A DNA stretch of 64,000 nt from Symbiodinium natans (lineage: Eukaryota > Sar > Dinophyceae > Suessiales > Symbiodiniaceae), in NCBI GenBank assembly GCA_905221605.1, contig CAJNDS010002075.1, positions 48,332 through 112,331 of the forward strand, written 5' to 3'. Positions 1 to 10,472 of the stretch are shown piece by piece. The notes beneath the pieces are model-generated. The model had not been told where the DNA came from. It saw only the letters and a program-made list of their open reading frames with translations, and did no database searches. The position numbers and the translations under genes were made by a program. The number at the start of each line of letters is the position of its first letter. Position 1 is the first letter of the stretch.

Positions 1-2469
1 AGGCGTCGGGAAAGATTGCCGTTCATCTCGTGAAGTACTGGACGCTCTTGTTGGTACTCCTCGCAATTGCTGCGTGGATCTGCTTTTGCAATCTCATGGC
101 CACAATGAATGAAGGCAGGGCTGGCATGTCAGGGAAACCCTAAACCCTAAACCCTAAGCCCTTTGTAATGCCTGGTGTTTCTTCGAACATCGCCTTCGGA
201 GACGCAGGTGGGCTGTCCTCGCTGATCATCGTTACGGTGATCGCGTTGGATGTGCTGCACCCCTGCGCTTACCTATGGGTTGGCGAGACAAAGATGACGC
301 CAGCAAAGGCGAGCACTCTCTCCTGGTATCAGGCTCGGATGATAGAAGCACACGCTGTGTCGACGTTCGCGGAATTTCCCCCCTGACCTACAGGGCCCTA
401 TGTTGCGAGTATTGTTTGTGTAAAGAAGAGGGAGGGGGGGTGTTTGCGATTCACGCCCTGCTTAACAGCTTTACCCAACTTCCGCTGGGGGCGACCCGCG
501 CCAATGCCACGAAACGCGCAGACACACGCCGATCCCTTTCATGCACGCACACCTGAACTCAAACTCTGAGACTGTGTTGCTGGGGTGCTTTCGCGAGGCT
601 CAATCGGATGTTCGGTGGCGTCTTGAAGCTGTGAGGAAACAGCCAAAATGCCCCCAAATGCCTAAGCTTCGCTGGCGGCCTTGAGGTTAGTTAGTGGCTT
701 AGGGATTCATAGCCGAAATGGCAGGCACTTACGACGTGGCAATGGTGGGAGCGCTTGATACATGACCTGATACTGAACGAGCTGGCATCCTGTCATGTGT
801 TCATCTTAAGAGCTGTCCGCCCAGCCTTAGATGTCTGCAGCATGCATCTGGGGGTTTACCAGAATAGGGGACCCCTACAATACACCCCCAAACAGTAGGA
901 TTCCCTTCTACTATGGACCCCAACAAGGTACCCCTAATGTCGGAAAACCCCATCTGACTTCCAAGGTAACCGGCGTGTTGAAGTGGTTAGGGCCGGCATG
1001 GATGATTGCCATGCCATTGCTGACGCTGCTGATGCCCTACATTGGTGTGAACCAAGCCTCTTGCCGGCAGCATCCCAACAGACTTTCGCATTCCATCGGG
1101 CAGCCACTAGCATGTAGCTTAGGGGGCCGCTAGTCAAAAGCTGAAGAGAGGGTTACAGACAAGTGAGAGGCACTGAAGCCGAGGCATTTATGCTGGTGGC
1201 CACTGCGCAGAATCGTTAGCACTTGTTCGTCGGACAAGAAAAGGCACATTCCTTGCACCCGTGGCTTCATGCGGCTGCACCCATGTGTCTCTGCTAGCGC
1301 GCCTCATGAACCCTTGCAACCTTGCCATTCTGGTAAGGAGGCACAACATGCAGTCGAACGCTCGCGACGCACCTGTACTGTTTACGTCAGGCCACGGATG
1401 TCTACTCTTCCTTAAGGCACTGAACACTGTTGGAGTGTTCTCATGCAATTCTCGTCATGGTGAAAGGCTTAACGGCCCCTGGAGTGTACGGGTTCTGATA
1501 GGTTTCCCCAGCACCATGTTGGCTCATTTGGCTCACAGTGTCGAAGCGCCGGCAAGGTGTACTCGACCACGTCGCCACATGTCTGCAACCCCCTAAGCGC
1601 ACGGCAGAACACCAGTTCATGTGGTTAGTTGGAAGTTGGGGGTTTTACGAAAATAGAGGACCCCCAATATGGATCCCAAAAAAAGTAAGATCCCGTGATA
1701 GTCAGGACCCCAGTAAGGTATCCCTAATATCGGGAACCCCCAGTTGGGTCATCGAAGGCATTAAAGCGGACAACGCCTCTCCTGCAAAGTTTTTGCCATG
1801 CCGCGTCTCGTGGGCGATGCCGCCAGGGTCGTGGACACGGGCGAGCTGCTCCATGGCTTGGGTTCTGGGGTCAGGGTTTTTGGGTTTAGGGTTAGGGTTT
1901 AGGGTTTTGGGTTTAGGGTTTTTAGGGTTTTTAGGGTTTTTAGGGTTTTTAGGGTTTTCAGGGTTTTTAGGGTTTTTAGGGTTTAGGGTTTGGGTATTAT
2001 GGTTTCGGCTCTCCGCCGGTTTACGCTGTCACAACTGACAGCAGTGCACAAGTGCACCATGACCTTGTACCCTCTCCTACAACATTCTCATGCCGTCCCC
2101 GCAAATTTCCGTCTACACACACACACCCACGCACGCCTACGCACGCTTGCAGGCTCGCTCGCAAGCACGCTCGCACGTTCGCACGCGCTCGCGCACATGC
2201 GCGCGCATGCGCGCATGCACCCCCAACGGCATGCCAAGAATCGGCAAGCGACGTGCAACCTTTTGTGCACATGTACGTGCACAAGTATCCATACTCAGCC
2301 TCAAGAATGGTCTAGCGGAGCATTGTGGGAACTGGGGCATGAGAACAGAACTGAGTTCGCGCTGCAGGGGCTGCTTGAGTACCTTGGGCTGAGGACCATC
2401 GACGAACTGGCAGGGAATGTGGCAACCAAGAACGACCGAATCAGCATTGCACACGTGAAGGCAGCCTGA
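1..2469 (+). CDS. Partial multi-membrane-span protein, exon fragments only
   Basis: I do not recognise this gene. Three coding-like stretches on the + strand encode hydrophobic helices typical of membrane spans: about 3-143 (contains KYWTLLLVLLAIAAWICF), about 207-290 after an AG|G-type acceptor (contains SSLIIVTVIALDVLH), and about 966-1062 after AAG|G (contains GPAWMIAMPLLTLLMPYIGV). A further open segment near 2310-2469 (contains LLEYLGLRTIDELAG, then a stop) may be a 3' exon. The parts are separated by repeat-rich DNA, including two small inverted-repeat elements and a TTTAGGG-like tract, as in introns of the better resolved genes. Linking these pieces into one gene is inference; the 5' end lies outside the window. 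A transporter or channel is possible, but no family motif was seen. Confidence 0.3.
851..951. mobile_element. Small inverted-repeat element, family 1
   Basis: About 100 bp starting GGGGTTTACC and ending GGAAAACCCC, with an internal mirror-like arrangement of CCCCTA/TAGGGG blocks. It is flanked on both sides by ATCTG (846-850 and 952-956), consistent with a 5-bp target-site duplication. It has no coding capacity and is one of about 16 relatives in the window. Confidence 0.65.
1639..1741. mobile_element. Small inverted-repeat element, family 1
   Basis: Begins GGGGTTTTACGAAAATAG and ends TATCGGGAACCCCC. It is flanked by AGTTG on both sides (1634-1638 and 1742-1746), a second family member with a 5-bp direct repeat of different sequence. 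Confidence 0.65.
1868..1994. repeat. Telomere-like TTTAGGG tract, variant 9-mer form
   Basis: G-rich strand is +. It contains plain TTTAGGG units and a run of longer TTTTTAGGG units (about 1917-1985), so the unit length varies inside one tract. Confidence 0.85.
2110..2290. repeat. Alternating purine-pyrimidine simple sequence
   Basis: CA-, CG- and GCAC-rich run (CACACACACCCACGCACGCC and related). Every frame gives repetitive His/Thr/Arg/Ala peptides, so the open frames here are not genes. Confidence 0.8.
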
Positions 2470-3123
2470 ACGTTGAGGGAGGATTACTCCGTGCATGGGC
2501 TTGACTGTCGGGCTGAAGGGCGCATCAACTTAGAGCCCATGCTTTGCCCATGTTTTCCTGAGATCACAGAGCCCACGAGTGAGCCGTGGTTGACGCTGCA
2601 TTACGACGAGTGGATGTGCGCCGCGATGACTGCACTTGGTTCATCACTTTGAGGCCATGTGCAGGCATATACGTGTCCTTTCTTGTCTGCCAGGGCTAAG
2701 TAGTGTTGATGTCCTGTTCCCTGTTATGTGTGCATGCGAGAGTTTCATGATTTGACGTTTTGCCGGACAGGCTTACTTAGTGGCTCAGAAACTTCAGGAT
2801 GTATGGCTTAGAATTGAAGCTTGTGTAACCTAGGGAGGCAGCCCGATTTGAAGCAAGAGCTCTGACAGCTTCTCAGTTTTACCGTCACAGAAAGGTGCTC
2901 CGTGGTCGCCTAGTCGCAGCCTTGGATATTTCATCGGGCTGCACCCCTGGCTGGACGTTGTTCGGATTTTGTATACATGTTGCTTGGGCTGGGGTGGCAC
3001 CCAACAGCCACCGTCAGCAAGGAAACACAAGTCTCCAGGTCTTGCTGCATGGAGATGGAGAGAGTTTGGAGGCAGGGCAAGAGCCTTCAAAAGCGGTGCA
3101 TAATGAAGGGTACCTTATATACA

Positions 3124-3256
3124 AGCCCTAAACCCTAAACCATAAACCCTACACCCTAAACCCTAAACCCTAAACCCTAAACCCTAAACCCTAAGCCCTA
3201 AGCCCTAAGCCCTAAGCCCTAAGCCCTAAACCCTAAACCCTAAACCCTAAACCCTA
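3124..3256. repeat. Telomere-like CCCTAAA array
   Basis: About 19 heptamer units on the C-rich + strand: CCCTAAA with a central block of CCCTAAG variants. One of the longer and purer interstitial arrays. Confidence 0.95.
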
Positions 3257-4990
3257 TTCCATGAAGTCTCTGCAGTGCCAGGGTGAGGAAAAGGTTTCGC
3301 CAGATTCGCAGGTTCTGGCTGGGCAGACCGTCTTCATTGAGAAAGGCTGGGGGGGCGCTTGAGCTCTTGAAGGTTTTACGGTCTCCCGGATGAGAGCGGT
3401 GACTACTGCAGGAGAGCGGTTCCGGCCAACTTTTCCCGATGGTGCCACGGAGTACATCCCGGCAACTTGTCCTTCGAATACTGCTCATCCGAAGCCAGTC
3501 AATCTCACTCATGCTGAGAGTGTGCTCCTGAAATTCAGCGCAGCTTGGCAGACAGGTTTGTTTGCCAGCCTTCCGCCCGGACCGCTGCATCCGTGAGGAG
3601 GCGGAAAGTGGGAAGCCTAGATGTGAGCCTTAGTTTGTGGCTGTCTTGATGACACATTGACATGAGAACCAACATGGAGCTCGTGTAGACAGCCCTGTGC
3701 TGACGGCGGTTTCAGGTGTGGTAAGCACAAAACTTCAAGAGCTGCATGGAGGACGCCCAGCCTGAAAGTCTTTTGAGAAGTTAAATGACGACGGTGATAG
3801 TGAGGGTTGATGATGGTGATGACAATGATGGTGATCGGCAGCAGTGGGAGGCGGAGGAGACATCTGGGTAAAGGGTGCCACTGACCTCGCGCGACCTGGT
3901 TCAGCCTTCCCGCTCGTCTGAAGTGCCATAGCCGACACACCAATACCTTGAAGAACTGGATGCACGGTGGGGTTCTTCTTCTGTCTTCTCTGTCCTTAGC
4001 GAACAAATTAGTGCTGAAGATTTGAGCACACGAAAGCCGTTTAGTGCAAGTTGCAGTCGCAACTTCCCCTGCCCCTTTCACTTCGACTTCATTCCACCTC
4101 TTGCGCGTCTCAATGATCTCAATCTGATTCCACGTTGCTGCTAGTTCTGTTTTGGTTGAGCAACTGCACTCGCAGCATGCAGGAAACCATGGGTATCAGC
4201 AGCAACCCGTGCCGGACTCTGATGCTCCAGAGTTTCGGATGCAAGAACATTCAGAGTGATCATGCTGAGTCAACATGTTTCCGAAGTGAGACATTGGCAG
4301 CAGCTCAGCAGTGATTCGTCTTCCCGCATGGTCAGTTATGCCCACCCTGCTCAGTGTGTCTCGCATCGAAGCACAGGAAGTCCTCTACCACATGCGCCTC
4401 GGATGGAATGGGCTTTTGTGCGCCTTCTCGACGGGACTTTATGCACCGGAAAAGTCAGCTTCCTCTACACCTGTCTTTGTACCCTCAACGGGCCTTGAAG
4501 GCCCTCTCAGAGACCTCGCATTAAGGGCACTCCGCACGGGGCCCAGAAAGGATTTGTTCCTCCCAGGTGTCAGAAGTCACTGTGGGATGAAGCCAAGAAG
4601 GCAGGCGCTGCCGCGTGGCCAAGAATAGGAAGTCTTGGTACGCTGTTCGCGTAAGATCACCAAGACCAAGGCCTACTTTCCACCAACCTTTGAGGCCGAT
4701 GGCTTTACGCCCCTCGACATGGATATGCTGGTGTGAGATGTGTGTGAGATGTGTCAGGGATGATCGGATGGGGTTCGGGTACGGGCACAAGCCAGCTTGC
4801 GGGAAAGATTGGGGACGTCATTTGCCCATGACCTGCCAAACTTGGAGCTTTAGCATTCATGGGTTGCTGCCCTACTACCCCTCTTTATACTAACCCCCCC
4901 CAGGAAACCCATGAAGCATGCTAGGGTTGATTGGGGTCCGGGAGAAGGACTAGCCGGTGGGTACTGAGAATGCCCGAGAAGGGCATCATC

Positions 4991-5061
4991 TTGGGATGTT
5001 CCCGCTTATACTAACAGTCCTTAATAGGGATTATCTGTTAGTATTAGGGGGAACATCCCAA
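4991..5061. mobile_element. hAT-like small inverted-repeat element, family 2
   Basis: Terminal inverted repeats TTGGGATGTTCCC and GGGAACATCCCAA enclose a core with TATACTAACAGTCC and its near complement. The element is flanked by the perfect 8-bp direct repeat GCATCATC (4983-4990 and 5062-5069). An 8-bp target duplication with short inverted ends is the pattern of the hAT DNA-transposon superfamily. It has no coding capacity. Confidence 0.75.
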
Positions 5062-5528
5062 GCATCATCCATTACCCCATTGTTTTGTGAGGACTGCCAT
5101 TCCTATATTCTTATCAGATCTCGTTGTACAAAATTGTTACCATGATGATTCGTCATTATTTGTTATCACTATACTTAATTCTATGATTCTCATTATGATT
5201 CTCATTATGATTCTCATGTATCGTTAATCAGTCTTATTGTCTTTACCATTTTGGGGGGCCCTGAAGGCATGCCACTGCCGTTCCCTCGCGCCTGTTGGAT
5301 ACGGCCAACCACTTCTACCAGGAGCGCCTGGAGCACATTTTGCTGCGACTACTTAGGTAAAGAAATGTTGAGAAATAGTTCATCCCCAATATGCAACAGT
5401 CACAGCATGCAGTGGGGCATCTAAAGTGCTGAGGCCGATAGACTTCTTGCGTACCATGATTTCTCACCGAGGGAGACAGTTTCCATCAGCGCTTTGCCGA
5501 CAAAACCCTGACGCATGAGGGTCGTGGG

Positions 5529-5599
5529 TTGGGATGTTCCCCCTTATACTAACAGTCCGTAACAGGAAATATAGTACCCTCTATTCTGATCCCTACACG
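5529..5599. mobile_element. Family 2 element with altered right end
   Basis: The left end TTGGGATGTTCCCCC and the TATACTAACAGTCC block match the copy at 4991. The right terminal inverted repeat is not present, yet a perfect 8-bp repeat GTCGTGGG flanks the piece (5521-5528 and 5600-5607). Confidence 0.6.
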
Positions 5600-5651
5600 G
5601 TCGTGGGAGTTGTGCACCTTGCATCCATGTGTGACTGGCAGAAATAAACAT

Positions 5652-5731
5652 GGGGGGTTTACGACATCAGGGGTACCTGATCCTACTTTTGGGGGGTTTA
5701 TATTAGGGGTCCCGGATTATCGTAAACCCCC
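5652..5731. mobile_element. Small inverted-repeat element, family 1
   Basis: Shortened relative (about 80 bp), GGGGGTTTACGA to TCGTAAACCCCC, with perfectly complementary 12-base ends. No clear target duplication was seen. Confidence 0.6.
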
Positions 5732-5904
5732 AGATTGCGAGTCCTTAGCCCCCGGAGGATGTGGATGGGGACTGGCTCTGCCTCTGCTTTCGCCGCTCCG
5801 CGCTGCGGAAGCTGGGCATCGTCACGCGAGATGAGCAGGCTCCCGGGAGAAAAGCTGCCAAGCATGGACCCATTGAGTCACTCAGTCACACATAGTCTGC
5901 AAAT

Positions 5905-5998
5905 GTATATGTAGTTGTAGTAGTAGTCGTCGTATTAGTAGTCGTAGTAGTAGCAGCAGCAGTAGTAGCAGCAGTAGTAGCAGTAGCAGCAACATCCT
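5905..5998. repeat. TAG/CAG/TCG trinucleotide repeat
   Basis: GTAGTAGTAGTCGTC-type run grading into AGCAGCAGTAG. It creates a poly-Leu open frame on the minus strand that is an artefact. Confidence 0.85.
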
Positions 5999-6567
5999 AG
6001 CTGTGAGAGAACTGGATATTTTGATGTGCGAGGCGAAGCCAGTCGGTGCAAAGGATGTCGACACGAACTCCAAGGCCTTCGTATGCCGCTTGGGCACAGC
6101 ATGCTTGGTCAGACTCGGTAAGCAGAGGGCCTCTGCTGCTTCGCAGTTTGTGCTTCCAGACATCCAATCAAGCGTGCAAAGTCGTTGAGATGCATGGGGG
6201 ATGGATCTCAGTTGTGGCCTGCCTGCTAGTATAGGGGGGAACATGCCAAGTCCCTTCTGTGGTACCCTACATAGCAGGGCCGATAGGGTTTCGGGTTTAG
6301 GGTTTAGGGTTGAGGGTTTCGTCACCTACTTCAAATCTTCAACTGCTAAGAATAAAGGACATGCAGACAGAAACTGCGCAATACGTAATAGAAGTATGTC
6401 GGGGTTGGGCCTAAACGGCGTGTCCTTTTGGGCCCTGCACCACAAGGAATGATTAGGGATCATAATCGGGGTACTCCAATCCCAAGAAAAAGGGCAAGAA
6501 GGGACCGCAAGGCCGCCAGAAGGTTAGAGAGCTGCCCTGGTGGCTGCTTTTTTTGCCCGCCCAGAAG

Positions 6568-6652
6568 CTAAGGGTTTAGGGTTTAGGGTTTAGGGTTTAG
6601 GGTTTAGGGTTTAGGGTTTAGGGTTTAGGGTTTAGGGTTTAGGGTTTAGGGT
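6568..6652. repeat. Telomere-like TTTAGGG array
   Basis: Twelve consecutive, essentially perfect TTTAGGG units on the + strand. The array is bordered on both sides by AGAAGCTAAGGG (6561 region) and AAGAAGCTAAGGG (6653 region), a possible duplicated target. Confidence 0.95.
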
Positions 6653-6723
6653 CAAGAAGCTAAGGGCCGCATGTCTTTGGTGGCATCCCTCCACAGGTCG
6701 GCTCGGTTGCACGGAAGCCTAAA

Positions 6724-6835
6724 TGGGGGTTTCCGAATATGGGGGGGTACCCTTTGTGGGTCCCTTTAAGGGGAATTCTATTCTATTTGGGGTATAGAAT
6801 GGGGTACCCCTCGGTTTGGGGAGTACCCACATCCT
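6724..6835. mobile_element. Small inverted-repeat element, family 1
   Basis: GGGGGTTTCCGAATATGGGG start, internal GGTACCC and ATTCTATTCTATTTGGGG blocks as in other copies, and a degraded right end. Confidence 0.5.
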
Positions 6836-7065
6836 AAACCCCTCATGATTTCGTCTTGGTCCGATGACTGGTTGCTCTCTACAACTGGTGCCTCCCTACT
6901 TTCGAGATGGTCAGAATCACTACGAGCATGTACAGAGGAAACAAATAGGCGCTGACCGTGTACTTCGCGCTCAGATCATGCGGACTACTTGGCTCAACCC
7001 CAAACCTCTAAACCCTACACCGAACCCGAATATGGGCTGGAGATACCAAAAGTTTCCTTACTAGA

Positions 7066-7235
7066 GCCCTAAACCCTAAAACCCGAAAGCCCTAAGCTCT
7101 ACACCCTCTAGTGCCCTCAACTCTGACCCTAACAAGCACTAAACCCCAAAAACCCTAAACCCCGAAAACCCTGAAACCCTAAAAACCAACCCTAAACCCC
7201 CAAAAGCCCCCCAAACAGCCCGAAAACCCTCAAGC
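7066..7235. repeat. Degenerate telomere-like tract
   Basis: Eroded CCCTAAA units with CCCGAAA, CCCCAAA and CCCTGAA variants; the look of an old, decaying insertion. Confidence 0.8.
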
Positions 7236-7944
7236 ACGGAACCAGGTGGTCGAGGGTGAGTTCCCCATGCTCAGGCAGGGGCGTGCGGCTTGGAAAGCAT
7301 TTCCCCCCATAGCACGACTACTAAGTATGGCTACTAATACTAACTCGATGTGGGGAACTTCCTCATGTTTCGGCACATGAATATGACTACAGAACATGGG
7401 ATATCCAGAATTTAGTACTTGAGTCTCATGTCCGGTCTTCGTGTGGCTGCGTCTGGGTTGACTCCGGACGTCTCTCTCGGAATGGCTGCATGCAAAGTCT
7501 CAGGTTTTTGCTGCGATTCCTGGGTTGACTGACGTGCCTGCGCGGGCTGGAAGCTTGGATAGCATGTTCCAACAGCTGCGCTCGAGGGTTTTTCTGGGGC
7601 AGTGAAGTCTCACGTGTCTCCGCTTGCAGAGGTCTTTAAGCTTGCTACCGCGAGCGAGGCCAAGCAGTCCGGACCCTGGTGAAGAAACCCTAAGCCCTAA
7701 ACCCTAAACCTTTTGTTGCACGAAAGATTGTTGTTTGCCGTCCGCGGGCAAGGTTCGCAGAGATGCAGCAAATCTTGTCACAGTTGGATGCCAAGGACAT
7801 GTGAACCTGAATAAGCATGTGCAGCGAATCTAGGAATCGGCTGGGAAGGGTGGAGCCTCGACCCATAGGCATAGCCATTCCTTCTTGTGGTCTTGAATTT
7901 CTTTATTTAGTGATTTGCAGTGGTGGTAGTGGCGACTTGAGCTG

Positions 7945-8050
7945 CTGATGATGATGGTGATGATGATGGTGATGATGATGGTGATGATGATGATGATGAT
8001 GGTGATGGTAATGGTGATGATGATGGTGATGGTAATGGTAATGGTGACGG

Positions 8051-8103
<53 letters not shown>
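7945..8103. repeat. ATG/GTG trinucleotide microsatellite
   Basis: ATGATGATGGTGATG-type run ending in about 17 uninterrupted GAT units. It produces poly-His and poly-Met open frames that are not genes. Confidence 0.95.
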
Positions 8104-8132
8104 TTTTTGCCGGGAAGCAAGGTTCAGCGCAC

Positions 8133-8350
8133 TTGCCGCGCTTGCCAAACGTGCATGCAGTCCTTGCGCCTTACGGTCTTCAATCCGGCCTCAGTTCTGT
8201 GCAAAGCTGCGCTACGTTTTTCCAGGATGGCTTCGTCCATCTGAGCGACGCCCGGGCTGTGCGGACAGTTGCTGCTCGCTTCTTCGGCGATTGCAAGGCC
8301 CGTGCAGCCCCTGGCACTGGCTCAGATGTGATTCTTGCATGCCAGATCTG
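8133..8350 (+). CDS. Possible exon, unrecognised
   Basis: A non-repetitive stretch, open on the + strand and ending at a TGA at about 8349, reads like protein and contains FFQDGFVHLSDARAV. That resembles the N-terminal motif of phytanoyl-CoA dioxygenase-like proteins (F-x-x-D-G-F-V-x-L), but the iron-binding H-x-D...H residues were not found nearby, so the family is only a guess. Another possible exon at about 8700-8810 (contains LRPDGCIHVYGQ) cannot be joined by phase. No start or neighbouring exon could be fixed. Confidence 0.2.
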
Positions 8351-9819
8351 ACAGGACCTGATACTTCTGGAGATTGATCCCGCCTCTTTGCGGCATGCCT
8401 AACGGCCTACAGAATTGAAACGTCGGAGTCTGGACTAGCCCTTTTCTGCTCACTTCTCTTTGCTGTTAGCAGTTGCGCAGTGATCCGACAGAGACCAGGA
8501 ACGGCTGCCAAAGCCCCTCACATGGCTTCATGGCACCATGGGGGATGCAGAGCCCGACGATGCCAGGCACGGGAACTCGAAGCAGCTGTAGGATACTGTG
8601 TAGGATACTGTGATGTCGCATGTGTGCTGAGTGCTGTCTCAGGCAATCAGCAAGCTCCGTCCCTGTCTCAGAGCTCCGCGGGCCGATCCTTGCTGTCCAT
8701 TCCCTCAAGATGTTTCTCTGAGGTTCTGCACTATCTCCGGCCGGATGGCTGCATCCACGTCTATGGGCAGCGCCTGGGCAACGGGATGATCTGGGGGAGA
8801 CGCCTATTAGGAGACCTTGCATGTTTCTTATCATGTTGACGGAGCAAGATGCCATGATGGAGCGCTCGCAGCGATGCGTGCCAAATCGTGCCAACAATTG
8901 ACACCACGCACGACGACTGTCGGACCGTGCGCGAAGGACAATTGTGCCTGTCTTGAGATGTCTTTCAGAAGCTTTCCGAGGCCCGTGCCCTACACGGCGG
9001 TGACCCGCACTGAAACAGTGGCCCTCGGCCAGGACAAGCTAGACCCACAAAAGCACTCATATGGCAATTGCATGTGGCAATGGTGCTTTACTTTGGGCGT
9101 GTCCGTTCAGGATGGCCATGGCCATGTCTTCCCAGCCTGGCTTTGACACCGCGTGTGGCCGCGCGCCGTGTGGCCGCTCGCGCTCCCGCTGGAACTCCTG
9201 AGGCTCGAGCTCTGCCAGTCGCCAAGCTCTCGAAGCTGAAGCCGGACTCCCCACGATGTCCCAAGATGTCCCAAGGGGTTAAAAATGGTTTCAAGAACGG
9301 TTTGCCTGTCGGAAAGCTCTCGGATGTGTGTCTTCGACATTCTCCGACCATCTTTGACCCCAGGGATGTCTTGCCCGGCAGTCCAGAATTTCCAGAAGTC
9401 CTGCCGGCTGCTCCCCAAAATATGTCACCCCAGGTTACCCCCCTAAGGGCTGATAAGGGCTGATCATCTGCAACTCGACGAAGTGCCTTCCGGTGCGTGA
9501 TGTTGATGCGTGGACTTGCGGGGTGCGCCGCAGGCCTCAGGAAGCTCTTGCTGTAGTCTCACATGGCGTAGAGTGCCTCTGCACGCCGTCATACCTGGCT
9601 GGCAGTGACAGACTAGTGTTAAAAGTGCCCAAGAGCTGCCCGCAACCTTTCCGTACAAGAGCTTTGCAGGGCAATTTGGGGCAATGCTGCTTCCACTCCC
9701 TTAGATTCCCAAGAATCTTCTCTCTTTGCCGTTTTGATGTGCCGTGTTTGTTGAGGAGCTGCTTTGCCATGGTTTGACAGTCTATACGTCTACTCTGGAA
9801 TCCTTTCGATTTCTTTGCG

Positions 9820-9830
9820 TTTTGGCTCAA
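9820..9830 (+). promoter_or_regulatory. Possible relict spliced-leader sequence upstream of RPS15
   Basis: TTTTGGCTCAA is identical to 11 bases near the 3' end of the dinoflagellate spliced leader. It lies 43 bases before the RPS15 ATG and 5 bases before an AG (9835-9836) that could be the trans-splice acceptor. Partial leader relics upstream of genes are known in dinoflagellates and are explained by reinsertion of processed mRNA. Confidence 0.45.
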
Positions 9831-9872
9831 TTGTAGGGAACGTGCCGCGCATCGCCTTCGAAGCATCGAGCC

Positions 9873-10430
9873 ATGGCGGAGGGTGAGGCGCCGTTCTGTG
9901 TGTCTCTGTGTGTTTTTGGAGAGGCAACCGTAATGAAAAGCACGTGTTGTGTCTTGTAGGACCCGGTGCCATAGGTACTGATATGGTACTGATGACGCGG
10001 CAATGCAATGCACTGCACCTGATATCAACATCTGATGTTTCGTCCTTTGCAGGATGCCCCCAAGAAGCGAACCTTCAAGAAGTACTCATACCGCTACGGC
10101 CCCAGGAGCTTTTGCGCACCAGGCCAGCTAAGCCAACTAAGCAGGAGCGACTTCGCTGCGGTAGCATTACAGCCGATCAGCTGCACGAGACGCCCAACAC
10201 CTCTCGGGCAGTTGCGGTCGGTTTTCCGGGCGACCAAGGTGGCATCGACCTTGACAAACTTCTCGACATGAGCAACCAGGCTGGCTTCCACTGGGCCTCT
10301 GCCCCAAGCCACACGTTCCACACGGGCCGAGTACGTGAGTACACATTCTTGTACAGATTGTCACATGTCGCCTGTCTGTCTCGCTCTCTCTCTCTCTCTG
10401 TCTCTCTCTGTGTCTCTCTCTCTCTCTCTT

Positions 10431-10472
<42 letters not shown>

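Larger units (their letters stand above)
2470..8100. other. Gene-poor, repeat-rich interval
   Basis: No convincing gene. It contains several telomere-like tracts, two hAT-like small elements (4991-5061, 5529-5599), two family-1 elements (5652, 6724), a TAG/TCG trinucleotide run (about 5910-5995) and an ATG-type run at its end. Short open frames lack splice-consistent continuation. Confidence 0.6.

Noticed and set aside
7903-8244. Poly-His and poly-Met proteins
   Set aside because: Translation of a GAT/ATG microsatellite.
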